In this document: positions 20,969 through 35,142 of the stretch, in pieces
Layout: every line of letters starts with the position of its first letter
Numbering within the stretch: the stretch's first letter is position 1
Position numbers and translations under genes: made by a program
NCBI GenBank assembly: GCA_000934385.1
Contig: KN880491.1
Coordinates: forward strand, 60,464-124,463
Direction of reading: 5' to 3'
Origin: Cylindrobasidium torrendii FP15055 ss-10
Lineage: Eukaryota; Basidiomycota; Agaricomycetes; Agaricales; Physalacriaceae
DNA length: 64,000 bases
The notes under the pieces: generated by a model
Told to the model about the DNA's origin: nothing
What the model saw: the letters and a program-made list of their open reading frames with translations, nothing else
Databases searched by the model: none

Positions 20969-22127
20969 ATGAGTATCGACCCCCGCCGCTTGGTCGGTGT
21001 AAAAGCCGAGCGCGTCACCAATATCTCGAGCACAGACTTTCCCGGCCATTACCCTGGCGAAGATCATTCTTGGGACGCGCAGAAGTTCAAACAGGTGCGC
21101 ATACAATTCAGACATCCATGTAATGCTCACGAATTCGCGTTTGGAAGCATAGAACCTCAAGGTTCAGGTCCAGCGTGTTTCCAACCGTTCTATAGACTTT
21201 GATCTTGTTGGAGTTGACGCGTCCATCGCGAACGCTTTACGTCGTATTCTCCTTGCCGAGGTTCCAACTATTGCGATTGAACATGTCTATGTCTACGACA
21301 ATACCACTGTCATCCAAGACGAGGTCCTCGCGCATAGGATGGGCCTTATTCCTCTCGACGTTGACCCCGATATGATGACAACGTTATTGCCGGGTGACGA
21401 CCTTACTGACCGCAACACCTTGGTCTTCAAAGTGGACTTCGAGTGTACGAGAAATCCTCGTCCACCACCCGGTGCAACTGAGCCAGAGGACCTCTATCTC
21501 AACCACGAACTGCTCTCCAAACACCTGTCATGGCATCCAGAAGGCGAGCAAAAGACCTACTTCGGCAACCACGAACCACAACCCACCAACGGTGACATTG
21601 TCCTGGCGAAGCTACGGCCAGGTCAGCGGGTACAAATGGATCTACACGCCATCAAGAGTGTCGGGAAGGACCATGCCAAGTTCAGCCCCGTCGCTACTGC
21701 TTCCTATCGCATCCTTCCCCACATTTCCATCCTCAAACCAATACCAAAAGAGCACGCCAAAAAATTCCAACAATGTTTCGCTCCTGGTGTGGTTGACATC
21801 GACCCAACAACGCACGCAGTCTCTATCAATCAGAAGTTCGTCCGTAATGATACCGTCACTCGCGAGGTTCTGCGGCATCCTGAGTTCGAGGGATATGTTG
21901 AACTTAGCCGCGTCCGTGATCACTTCCTTTGTAAGTCTCTTTATGATATGAATGCATCAGTGCTAAAAACCTTTCCAGTCAATATTGAAAGCGAGAGCGC
22001 ATACGAACCGGCGAGGTTATTCAAAGAATCCATCAAGGTTATGAAGGCAAAGCTAGCGACAGTTAGAGCCAGTGTTGAACTGTTACGAAACCCAACGCGT
22101 AGCGAAGATGTTGTAATGGGTAGTTAA
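20969..22127 (+). CDS. RPC40: RNA polymerase I and III shared subunit AC40 (Rpc40/RPAC1)
   Basis: This alpha-like subunit nucleates assembly of RNA polymerases I and III by pairing with AC19. Exons are 20969..21094, 21153..21930 and 21979..22127, giving 350 aa, matching the family. Visible signatures are FDLVGVDASIANALRRILLAEVPT (the alpha motif; IANALRR is diagnostic), VYVYDNTTVIQDEVLAHR, MGLIPL, FSPVATASYR, and the C-terminal YEPARLFKESIKVM helix. The first 42 residues (NISSTDFPGHYPGEDHSW) also fit fungal AC40. It is divergent from the Tea4-like gene, with 278 bp between the start codons and no clear TATA. Confidence 0.96.
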
Positions 22128-22659
22128 CTTGTATATCCCGTAGACATGCACTTATCTTCTATTAGAATCGAAAACTCCCCGGCAGGCAAAAGACAAATGG
22201 CGGGAGACAAAAACCTCTTCTGATTGGCTGCACACGGGTGATGCAATGGCTGACCTTGCTCACTATCCCGTGCTGTAAGCACGGGTCGCTGCTAGTTTGT
22301 ATTACACTGCAACCTTTTATCGACGCTCGAAGTGCATGTGCCTAGGTAGGATTGAAGCACTGGCCTCGAAGACGCGGCGACTGTATCTCTTTCTCAGTTT
22401 GAATTCATAATATCAGACGCGCAAGAAGGGCGAAGACAAGGTGTAAGTACTGAGAACTGAGTACTTACCGGGTAGAGGCTCGTAGAGCTCATTGTGTGTT
22501 GATCCGGCCATCAGCCGAATTACAGCTCCGCTGGATCTTGTTTTTATATCCGAACCTTATTTCCCGATCAACAAATCACATCTTTGGGTATGCCAAAATT
22601 CTGCCGCCGTCGCAAACGTCGCTGACCGTTCTGCTAGTCACCTTCTGACTCCCATCAAG
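22128..22659. promoter_or_regulatory. Upstream region of ribosomal protein uS10
   Basis: It contains the 3' region of AC40 and the promoter of uS10. An inverted CCAAT (ATTGG) sits at about 22223-22227. I see no other gene. Confidence 0.35.
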
Positions 22660-23135
22660 ATGAGTTACGTCGCCAAGGACAAGGACTACGATGCCACCGG
22701 TGCCCCCGTGCCCAGCGCCAAGATCCACAAAATTCGCATCACTCTCACGAGCAGCAACGTCAAGAACCTTGAGAAGTGTACGTGCAACAGCATACTGAAA
22801 TCCGACGAAAAGCTCATTCCTTTCTGCAGTTTCGGGCGAACTAATTGACCGCGCCAAGGTCAAGCAGCTCCGCGTCAAGGGCCCTGTCCGCCTTCCCACC
22901 AAGGTCTTGAAGATCACCACCCGCAAGACTGTGCGTCTATCGGCTAATAATCCATGGCATGTTATTGACAATGTTGTAGCCTTGCGGTGAGGGTTCCAAG
23001 ACCTGGGACCGCTACGAGCTCAAGGTGCACAAGCGCCTCATCGACCTCCACTCCTCCAGCGAGATCGTCAAGCAGATCACCTCCATCAGCCTGGAGCCTG
23101 GTGTCGAGGTCGAGGTTACCATCCTCACTGGTTAA
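22660..23135 (+). CDS. RPS20: 40S ribosomal protein uS10 (S20)
   Basis: This is a small-subunit head protein. Exons are 22660..22777, 22830..22930 and 22980..23135, giving 124 aa. Recognisable sequence includes [37 protein letters not shown], the [18 protein letters not shown] loop and the C-terminal [17 protein letters not shown]. The N-terminal extension before HKIR is slightly longer than in animals, as in other fungi. Both introns restore the conserved sequence exactly. Confidence 0.97.
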
Positions 23136-23744
23136 ATACATGTCATGGCATCCACTGTTGTATGCAATGTATATGCTGTATGATCTCTTACCATCCGGCG
23201 CCCAAGCTTGAATGACTTTGAGGATATGCTGCCGCGCATAACCTGGCTCAGCGCGCTTCCATCATTCTACATACAGTATGGCCATATTCCCCTTCTCTGT
23301 CATTATGCACCCCAAAAACCAGCGAGCCCTGGTCAGCGAAAGTTGGATGTTGGTTTGGGCGTTGTACTTGCCCATTCTCCGCCTCCGGCCGCCATCTTCC
23401 TATTCATCCTCATTCTGCCACTGCATAACTGTCACGAACTAAATCAATGGGCGCTTTCATTGGCAGTGCAGGTCCATGATACAGAATCGGCCTCGAAGCC
23501 TGAAGTTTCCATTATTCAATCATGAATCAAGGACGTGAAATAACTTACTAACTAAACTTGAGGCAACTAAATACTGCAGGATATAGTACAACACGGCCAA
23601 TAGAAATGCCAACAAATAAATAACCCATCCGAGTCCCAAAAGTGCGGGCGCGAGACGCCTTGTCGTAGCGCAGACATGCTTGTATGCATCAAGGTAAAAA
23701 CAATATTTTCATGTCCTTCATTTGCTCCACTAAATGGGGTAGAG
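23136..23744. other. Convergent 3' region
   Basis: It lies between the ends of uS10 and the acetyltransferase gene. Only short uninformative frames are visible. Confidence 0.45.
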
Positions 23745-24626
23745 TTAGGGCTGATGAAAGGTATTCTGAGACGGTCCTCCTCTTACCTTCGTCATAACAT
23801 ATAACGGGTATCCCGTCGCATCGGCGTAAGATTTTGGGACAACACCTTTTGCATCGACAGCGCCCTGTCCAATGATGACCTCTTCATCTAGCTAACAGGG
23901 CAAGTCAGCATGCTTGCAAGTTGAGAAGCTTCATGTTGCCTTACCACGCAGCCAAAGTGAAGATAGATGTCTCTACTCTTCGGTGAGCTTGCTTCGAGGT
24001 GCAAGGGTCTTCTTCCGGCGCGCGCGATGCCATCCGCCATCAGTAGTGAGCCCACTCCTGGAGGCAACCAGTCAGCGACGGTTCGACACAAGCCACACAT
24101 GGGACGAACCTCTTCCTTGGGCAGAAGGGTCGACAGCAAACTGCAACAGATACCAACAGTCCTTTGTGTCCTTTCCCCGAGCGGTGAACGCTCTTGCCTT
24201 TGCCTCCTCCGACCGTGGGACGAAGTCAGCGAATATTCGCTTCAATGCACCGGGCCCCCATGCAAGCACTGCCTGAACAGCACCACACTTGATGAGCGTT
24301 GTTACAGGGAAGTCCATGCCCTTCCCCGGCGGCATCCACATCGCGACACCCAAGACTTGCTCTGTTTCGGGCTCAACAGCGACCATGACAGTCGCCCCTA
24401 CGTCGATACTGCTTCGCAAGAGACATGCTTCGTATACTCGAAGACACTGAAGCGTCCGTGCAGGTCCGTACTCCTTGGTCGAGAGGTCTGTGACAACGTT
24501 GGGCGCTCGGACACGTCCAAAGTGGTTGCAGCATGGGTCGTTGGCGAACGCGCGCGTTAAGAGGTCGATAGTGCTCTCGACGTCCTCGGGGAGAATTTCG
24601 CGTATTATTGGTGATGAGGATACCAT
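23745..24626 (-). CDS. GNAT-family N-acetyltransferase
   Basis: This is a predicted acetyl-CoA-dependent acyltransferase of unknown substrate. Exons in transcript order are 24626-24110, 24057-23945 and 23891-23745, giving 258 aa. The frame opens with REILPEDVESTIDLLTRAFANDP, typical of the fungal GNAT subgroup. It contains LGVAMWMPPG and motif A, LLQFAVDPSAQGRGVGSLLM, where QGRGVG binds the acetyl-CoA pyrophosphate; the intron falls inside this motif. Motif B (LHLEASSPKSRDIYLHFG) follows. The C-terminus after TKV could be extended by one more exon if the gtaaga there is used as a donor; without it the frame ends after FHQP. Confidence 0.88.
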
Positions 24627-25981
24627 GTTTGAGAGGAAGGGAGTGATAAATTCGAAGCGAATCCACCTTATGTGTGTTTATATACGGAAAAATAGACTGG
24701 AACCCAAACCATGAGAAGTGTTTCCGGCGGGAACACGATGAAGCACTGTTACCCATACGATTAGCAAGGGGAGTTTTTGTGCATGTAACACGCCGAGCTC
24801 AATGTATATCTTCACGGATACTTTACCGACCTCATTGGCCTTCATGGAAGCCATGGAGATGCGATGTCCATTGGTCGCTGCTCCTTACCGTAGACCATAG
24901 CGTTGAGTGTGTGCCCACCAGAATTTAACCATGAAACTTAAAAACAACCGCAAGGTTTCGGGGGCGAACCGAGGGCGGACAGGAATGAGTAGTGATAGAA
25001 GTGGAGTGAGGCACGCGGAGCACTGACTGAAATGATCGTCGGCCATCATCGGCATCGCACATTCCCATTGTTATTCATTGAAAATTCCTACGTTGGGTCT
25101 ACCTGAATGGAGGATGAGGGAGGCTCGAATCCCTCAAAGCCTCAGTTGCACACCTCTGCTTATTGCCACGTGATGCGCTTAATAGCGGGAATACACTATG
25201 CTTGTGATTGGATAGCCTCCTGTGGCTTTTAGGTAAGGCAGAGTCAAGATAAAACATTCTTTCAACGAGCAGACCTGCGTGAAAATAGATCCAACATGCA
25301 GTCCGCGCACCGCCGTACAGAGGAATCGTCTAGCCAGCTGATGACAGTGTCGACTCTCGAGGCATCCCGCATGTCAATAGCCTAGCACTGCATTCAAATA
25401 GTCGCGCCATCCATCACGCCCGTATCAGTATTCATCGACGATGAAGCACACGGTTTTAACTACATACAAGCTCACTCGTCGGGTTGAGGAGGCCGCTGGC
25501 GACAAGTTCAAACCGCCCATCACAGTTCAAACACCAAAGCCTGATAAGTACGGAGATCTAATCCCCCTGACATACTACTTACGACTGTACTACGAAATTC
25601 GAGGAGCTCGAGGAGCATGTGTGTAGTTTTGGGTAGTGGGGACCGTGGCTCTTCGTCGGCAGACTCACCCGATGATTCAGCGTGGGTAAGTCGACGTGTG
25701 GATATGGGTTCCCATGCGTTGCGCTAGCGTTCTATGCAGTTTGGTCCAGGTCTGAGCCACACACAGAATAATGAATCGGGCTAGTGCCCGAGCGTAAAGC
25801 TCGTCTAAAAGACAGTATGGCCATAACGAGGCACATAGGTGCACAAGCGCTGTTCATATTCAAGACCCAAACCTACTCCGTGCAGTTTGTCTTGCTTGTG
25901 ATTATATCTTGTACTTTGTAGGTAGTAAGTAGTTAGTTACAAACCACGGCCAGAACAACCGTCCACAGTGGTCCCCCAATT
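24627..25981. other. 1.35 kb intergenic region
   Basis: It should hold the acetyltransferase promoter and the 3' end region of the biotin gene. A CACGTG E-box is at 25167-25172. A 61-codon plus-strand frame (25441-25626, beginning MKHTVLTTYKLTRR) is open, but has no recognised relatives and I do not call it. Confidence 0.4.
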
Positions 25982-28558
25982 CTAATCTTTCGCGACTTCA
26001 GGCGGCGCCAATGTCGTCCAAATTTTATCTTCAAGCTCCCTCAAGACCGCGGAGGAGGTATTTAAACTCGTCATGAAGTATGCAACATTCCCCAGCGTGC
26101 GGTAATGCACCCCAAACGGCGCGCCGCCTGGCGCGCTGGAGAATCCCGCCTGGCCTCCCTGGGTGTGTTCAATCCCACTAAGCATCGTCTCAGCGGATTG
26201 AGAAACATAGCCTGCAACACTATCAGCAACCAGAGACACAATTTAGCCAGGAAAAGGCTGACCAGCGTTGGAGTCCTTGAATTTTACAGCGAGCACCGTG
26301 CCCAATGTCATCGCCTCTTCCACCGACTCGAGGCCAGAAAGGGTGCTAACAAAAAGGGGATCCCAGAAACTCCATACACGGCCTTTCTCTCCCGCGTATC
26401 GCCAACGGCCTTGGGCCTCCTTCCACTCCTCGCTGTCCCTGAGACTGTCGATGATTCTTAGCGATTCATTGGCCACCTCACACCCAACAGCGTGCGCCGT
26501 GTACGAGTGCCCGTGAAGCAGGCTGTCTGCCTTGCTCTCACTCCAAAACGCCTGGAAGATGGCATCCGAGGCAAGGGTCACCGCCAGCGGCACCAGCCCG
26601 CCCGTGAGGATTTTGGCATTGACCGAGATATCCGGATTAACACCCAAGATGGAGGTCGTTGTCTCCATTCCGATGCGATACAAGCCAACGAAGACTTCGT
26701 CGAAGATGACGGGCAGGCCAGACCAGGAATTGGACGGTGCATCTGACTGGGAGGCGCGCACGGTGTCGATGAGGATACGTTGGAAAAGTGGGTCGACGAA
26801 GAGCATGCCTCCAGCTCCCAACACAAGAGGCTCGAGAACGAGTGCGCCGAGCTTTGTCCCAGCCCTCTTCAGCTTGTCAAGCGTGTTCTGAACATGGGTT
26901 CGATACACGGTTGCCAGCGGGCTGTCAAGCCGGCTTTCCACATTGTATGTCCACGAGAGATCCCCGCTCTGCAGGTCCTTGGGTGCAGCGGCGCTTCCAA
27001 ACGATCGTGGAACGGTAATGGTGACCTTGCCGTCCTTGATGCCCACAGTAGGTGAATCCAGCCAGAATCCCTTCGCGTTGTGCCATTCGCAGGTATAAAC
27101 GCCCTCTTCGCAGGCGTTCATTGCTCCTATGGTGTCTCCGTGGTAGCTACCCTTGAGCCCGAGGATTCCAACGTCCTTGCGGTCGATAGCATCAAGCCCA
27201 TGGCGAGTGGTGTATGCGCGCAGGGCCATCTTCAAGGCAACCTCCATGGCCGTAGAACCGTCGTCAGAATAGAATGCGCGAGAGGCCCATCCTTTGCCCG
27301 GACCTTCATTCACGAGACGCTCAGCCAGTTGCAGTGCGGGACGATGGGTTGCGCGAGGGAACATGACATGTCCGTACCGTCCACTTGCGCGCGCCGCGGC
27401 CTGGGTGATAGCTGGATGCGCATGTCCAAAAGCCTGTGTCCACCAGGATGCTGAGCCATCGAGCTGAGGTTGCAAAATAGAGTCTGTGCTGTTTTTGGGT
27501 TGCGAGAGGATGCTGAAAAAGTCGGAATATGCGCTGTCAATGACCTTGACGTCGGATTCCTTCTGGAAGTGCTGGTGCTGAACAAACGGCCACCATATTG
27601 TGTCCAAGGTGCGTTTGGGCATAGACTCGAGATCTTCGAGCCGTGATGTGTGGCAAGCGTCGAGATGTTCCATAGTGCCGGCAATGCCTTCCTCAGAGAC
27701 TAAGCTTTGATAATAGGCTTCCGTGGACTGTTGGTTTTCCGTGGGATCTGGCAGAAGGGCTGGCGGAGCTGAGAGTGCGAAGGTCTTGATACCTTTGTCG
27801 GCAAAGTAGGGTTGAAGGTACTCCCAGTTACGATAATACTCGTCCCGGAAAAGCAGGATTGCATCGACAGTGAAACCCCGCATAAGCAAAGACTCGTACG
27901 CCGAAATGCTGGACGATATTCCACCAAGCTTGTAGTCGCCAACTAGAACTGTGGGCAAAAGAAGTGGTCTGTACGCGTCTAGCTGGGTTGTCCCGGATAG
28001 TGTCGGACTGTGGACACCTGTAATGAAGTCAGAATTCTGGAATTGGTACAATGTATTCCTCAATGTAGCACTGACCTCCCGCTGTCTCGACATACATGTG
28101 AGCAGGAATAATAGTGCGCGAAGCACACTGGCGAACATGGTGGGATATTGAGTTGACCACTGTCTCGTCCGTAGGGATCTGGATACAGGTTAGATGAGCA
28201 AATGGTGGTTGAGTGATCACGCACCACGGTGTTTTTGCTCTCCCAAGCCAAACGGGCCGCCAGATGGGGGCTCACGGGCTCTTGATACTGGTACAGGCAG
28301 TGTGTATGAACGCGGTCTTTATGGGTGCCGGCATAACGCTGGATGTGTCTGCACAATGAGACACTGCTGGATCCAAAAACGAAGATCGTACTCGATATCG
28401 GCCGTACCGGGAGGGCCTGTGCTGACTGGCTTGAGGTAGTATACGTTGCCCGAATTGGCAGACGCGCGAACGAGGGCGGAGGTCAATATGGTCTTGCCGA
28501 CGTCTGTATTCGCGCCGAACACTTGATGCACGCGTAGATGCTTAAATAGAAGCGACAT
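25982..28558 (-). CDS. Bifunctional dethiobiotin synthetase / DAPA aminotransferase (BIO3-BIO1 fusion)
   Basis: It catalyses two consecutive biotin steps: transamination of 7-keto-8-aminopelargonate to DAPA and ATP-dependent closure to dethiobiotin, in mitochondria in the eukaryotes studied. Exons in transcript order are 28558-28392, 28348-28225, 28178-28076, 28017-26263 and 26211-25982, giving 792 aa. The N-terminal synthetase domain (1-about 290) shows the P-loop GANTDVGKT, KPVSTGP and ETAGGVHSPT. The PLP-dependent class III aminotransferase domain (about 320-792) shows DGSASWWTQAFGHAHP, FYSDDGSTAMEVALKM, GSYHGDTIGAMN, PVIFDEVFVGLYRIG and the PLP-lysine context KILTGG. The order (synthetase first) matches plant and fungal fusions. 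The second exon junction needs the donor after GCCGATATCGA. It is head-to-head with ARG5,6. Confidence 0.95.
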
Positions 28559-29204
28559 TGCGCCAAAGTCGCGCCCCAACGCGAAAGCAGAAAGATTGGG
28601 GGGACTTGGAGGGAGTAAAGCAGGAGTTAATACTGCCGCGATCATTTCGCGATCCTTGGACAAGCTCAAACATTTCAGTCAAGAGTGCCACTACGGTGTA
28701 CTACTTGGCGCTTAGCATTGACAAGGTCACGAATAGGTACCATAAAATCCTGCCATGATATGCCAATAACTGGAAAACGAACTGCTTCGGATGCGATTGT
28801 CAAATGTTGAAGGGTGGAACTGTTCTGAACTGTTGGTCCGGGTAATACAGCAGAACATAACACTGACAAGGTCCAACGCCTTGACAAGTCGATATTGATG
28901 ATACGCGATAATTAGCATTGCATTTTGGCTCAAAGTGAAAGTTCAATAGCAACCAGCTGGTAAGTATGTAACTTACTGTAAGGACAACGGTCCGTCGGGA
29001 GCAATGTCAGATTAGATAAAACATTTTGATCTGGGAAAATAGCGCGCCAATCAATCATTGACTCGGAACCTTCACAGCCAAGTGCTCATTCCAAAGTCAA
29101 CAGCGAAAACAGCGCTTCTGTGTTGCTGTGAGGGAAATACAACAGCATCGCGCTGTCTGCTGACCTCAATTCCAGGCTTTCCCTCCCACTACCATCATCA
29201 CAGA
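28559..29204. promoter_or_regulatory. Divergent promoter region, BIO3-BIO1 / ARG5,6
   Basis: This 646 bp stretch separates the start codons of two biosynthetic fusion genes. CCAAT at 29047-29051 and TGACTC at 29059-29064 lie about 140-160 bp before the ARG5,6 start. TGACTC is the core of the Gcn4/CPC1 site used in fungal general amino acid control, so amino-acid starvation control is plausible but unproven. Confidence 0.45.
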
Positions 29205-32118
<2,914 letters not shown>

Positions 32119-32385
32119 TTGCACGCTGTGTAACTGCTACTTATATCTACTAAAAATTACTATGCCTACATACATAGAGTGCATAGAAGTGTTGTTTCTT
32201 ATTTCCAATAACTTCATTTGATCAACAAGGAAACCACTCGAATTGTTGACCGATGCCATTGGACGCGGTTGAGAGGCTTCCTTGAGTGATATGTCCGGTC
32301 AGAAAGCGGAGACATTGCGGAGAAACTGCATTCCGCACTATAAGAACGATCGTCATCCGGGGCATGCGGGGTAAACTCCCGAAAG

Positions 32386-33901
32386 ATGCTTTCGTCTCCC
32401 ATACGCATCGCGTCGCGCTCGGCCAGCACCCAGGTTCTCCCGCGCGGTCTTGCCGCCATCACGCAGAAGAATCCCGACGATGTGGTGATCACGTTCGCAA
32501 AGCGCACAGCGATGGGCCGCGCAAAGAAAGGCCAACTCAAGGATACGACGGTCGACGAGCTGCTGCAGGCGCTTTTCAAGGCGTCACTCGCGTCGGCCAA
32601 GATTGATACGGCCAAGATTGACGATATATGCGTTGGAGTGTGTCACCCGCCATCGCCGCTCTACATTTCGCGCGCTGCAGCGCTTGCGGCAGGAATTCAC
32701 AACCACGTCCCGATTTCTACTGTGAATCGGCTTTGCTCGTCGGGGCTGATGGCTATCCGGAATACGGCACATGCGATAAAGTCAGGCGAGGTGACGCTGG
32801 GACTGGCAGTCGGAGTGGAGAGCATGAGCACAGAGTGCGTCTGTTTGTCGTTCTTATTCACCACATGCTCATGCGACTATAGCCCTCGGCCGGATCCCAA
32901 GGTCTCAGAGCCTGTCGATGCGCACAAAGAGCCGCACGACTGCATCCAGGTGTGTCCAATCACCCATTTCACCGATGCATTTCTCATGTCGTTAGCCCAT
33001 GGGATGGACGTCCGAGATGGTTGCCGAACACTACAATGTTCCCAGGGAAAAGCAGGATGCATATGCGCTTATTTCCCACAGCAGGGCTATCCAGGTATGT
33101 CGATACTTTGCTCCCATGCACTTCCAACTCATCAATATAGGCGTTCAAAGCTGGTGTCTTCAAGGACGAGATTCTTCCCATTGATATCCGTGGACAAACC
33201 ATTGACACAGACGACACCATTCGCCTCACGACGACTGCCGACTCGCTCAAAGGCCTCAAGCCGGTATTTCCGAACTGGGGCAGCACACCGTCAACGACGG
33301 CGGGCAATGCGAGCGGTGTTGGCGATGGCGCCGCATTGTGCGTTATGACGACCCGTGCGAACGCCGAGAAGGAGGGCTTGACTGTCGTTGCCAAATTTGT
33401 TGGCACCTCTGTGGTTGGTGTTGAGCCACGGTTCATGGGCATCTCCCCCGTCGTTGCTATTCCAAAACTCCTGGCGCAGCATGGGCTCACGAAGGATGGC
33501 ATTGATGTCTATGAGGTGTGTTTTGTAGTGCGCCATTCGAGGCGTGAATCTGACGTTTATAGATCAACGAAGCGTTTGCGTCGCAGTTTGCATACTGCGT
33601 TGAGGAGCTTGGTGTCTCCATGGACAAGATCAATCCAAAGTAAGGCTGAGGGCTCGCTCTCGGCACAACACGTTGACGTTCCTCACAGTGGAGGGTCCAT
33701 TGCCATTTCGCATCCTTTAGGAATGAGTGTGTCTTCTCTGACCTTCTTTACCATATTGCTCTAACAATTTGTGCAGCCGGTGTTCGTCAAGTAGTTACTG
33801 GTCTTCAACATCTTAAGCGCATGAACCAGCAGGTATTGCTGACCAGCATGTGCGTCGGCTCCGGGATGGGAGCTGCAGGACTGTTCGTCAACGAATCTTG
33901 A
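32386..33901 (+). CDS. 3-ketoacyl-CoA thiolase (acetyl-CoA acyltransferase)
   Basis: It performs thiolytic cleavage of 3-ketoacyl-CoA, the last step of beta-oxidation. Exons are 32386..32834, 32883..32949, 32996..33094, 33141..33515, 33563..33639, 33689..33726 and 33777..33901, giving 409 aa, typical for thiolase I. The nucleophilic Cys is in VNRLCSSGLMAI, the catalytic His in SIAISHPLG and the acid/base Cys in MCVGSGMGAA. Six introns restore the frame throughout, including the split TGVRQVVTG. The C-terminus (FVNES) is not a PTS1 signal and the N-terminus (RIASRSASTQVL) does not match PTS2, so peroxisomal import is not evident; a mitochondrial presequence is possible. It follows ARG5,6 in tandem after 267 bp. 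Confidence 0.94.
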
Positions 33902-33974
33902 AATTCGACATTTGCATTTGTACAATACACAGTTTACATCAAAATCACTATACTTGCACCCACAAAACTACAGT

Positions 33975-34209
33975 TCACCCATGCTCCGCAACAGCATGTT
34001 CCTGTTGATGGGTGCTTGTGAGCGACAGTCCAGTAACGATGAAAAGGATCAGGGAGAGGTTGAGCACATATGTAAAGGATACATAAGCAGTCTAATTAAA
34101 ACAAAAGCATCATGGATGGGGGATGGACAGGCCAACGTACCAGTTCTGTGCAGCAACTCCTTCTTCCGCTCGCTGCGCTGATTTTGGAAATATTCCAACT
34201 GCGAGACAT
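33975..34209 (-). CDS. Putative small single-helix membrane protein
   Basis: Two exons, 34209-34141 and 34091-33975, joined through a gtacgt..ttaattag intron, encode 61 aa. A basic Ser-rich N-terminus (SRSWNISKISAASGRR) precedes one hydrophobic segment (YVLNLSLILFIVTGLSL) and a short polar tail. Presequence-like composition suggests a mitochondrial or ER small protein, but no family is recognised. Support comes from the intron, which is partly conserved in a second copy 430 bp away. A different frame of exon 1 (AYKHVSQLEYFQNQRSERKK) also reads like protein, so the correct frame is uncertain. Confidence 0.35.
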
Positions 34210-34492
34210 GCTTGTAAGCGACGATGAGACGCAAACTGGGACTTGGGGAGTAATCAGGGAGTTGAAAAGGTTTAGCAAATATGCAAGAGCAACGATGTGC
34301 GTGGTGCATGTACGCAGTCTGGTTAATACTGTACATCATAACTGCTGGCTAGAGAGAGAGCAAACACGTACATTCACTGCGTGCGGTCATTGAAATCACA
34401 TCTGTTCACACGCGAGTAGACAAGTCGCTTCCGGGCTGTAAACCTATGAGTCCTGGTCCACAAGGAGGGGGAAGTGGTCAGAGGGACTGGGT

Positions 34493-34760
34493 TATTGAGC
34501 ACATGTGGAAATTCACAGTCTAATTAAAATAAAAACATCACGGACGAGGGAGGACAGCGCTTGAGTACGTACAGTGGAATCATCCTCTCCCCATACTGCC
34601 ATTGGGTCTCAAGCTCAAGCATCCGACACACTTCATGTCCAATGTCGTTCGCCTCTCATGAGTTTAGCGGCACATTCGAAAGCATCGCCGCGTCGGTCAT
34701 CGCGATTGGCGTAGGAGGGGAAAGAAAATCTTGGCCATTTTAGGATTCGGCTATTTGCGA
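34493..34760 (-). pseudogene. Diverged partial copy of the 34.0-34.2 kb segment
   Basis: The stretch around 34493-34570 repeats the intron and acceptor region of the neighbouring small ORF: TTGAGCACAT, then TCTAATTAAAA(C/T)AAAA(G/A)CATCA, then the gtacgt donor, in the same order and strand. Its second exon is stopped almost at once. Upstream, a minus-strand frame (about 34700-34575; VCRMLELETQW, QYGERMIP) is broken by one TGA after VPLNS. It looks like a decayed duplicate or decayed neighbouring gene. Confidence 0.4.
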
Positions 34761-35142
34761 TCAACTGTGATGGAGCCGGCCCTCAAGTAAACAAAGTAGG
34801 CATCGCTCGAAATCTCGCAACCAAGACTGACTTGACGAGACTCTTCGAAGTAAAATTGGGCACCAGACGTAGATATATGAAAACATGTGAGGGGTCCTGA
34901 ACAATGCCGAAAATCAGCCACATAGTACATTGCTTCGTGGAAAAAAAAGAGTGAACATCTCAGATATGTAGATATATAGAGTAGTAGCACACAGCGAACG
35001 AGTGGGAGTGTCCATTCAAATTAGGTATCGAAAGAGCGAGAGTAAGACGTGGTCCGCCATGGATTCCAAGGAAAAGGATCAGAACAAAAAGTATCGCATA
35101 TGTGGGGGTATACGTGAATAGTCGTTACAGAGAGAATAGTAA

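Larger units (their letters stand above)
33902..35142. other. 1.2 kb region with a small putative gene and a diverged duplicate
   Basis: It lies between the thiolase end and the end of the MSB1-like gene. It carries two related segments (about 34059-34140 and 34493-34570) and one small spliced ORF, listed separately. From 34760 to 35142 I see nothing coding. Confidence 0.5.

Noticed and set aside
25100..25145. tRNA-like GGCTCGAATCCC element
   Set aside because: The flanks do not form a 5-bp T stem with a 7-nt loop and no A box or acceptor stem was found.
25441..25626. 61-codon plus-strand ORF
   Set aside because: No recognisable features, no splice extension and no family resemblance.
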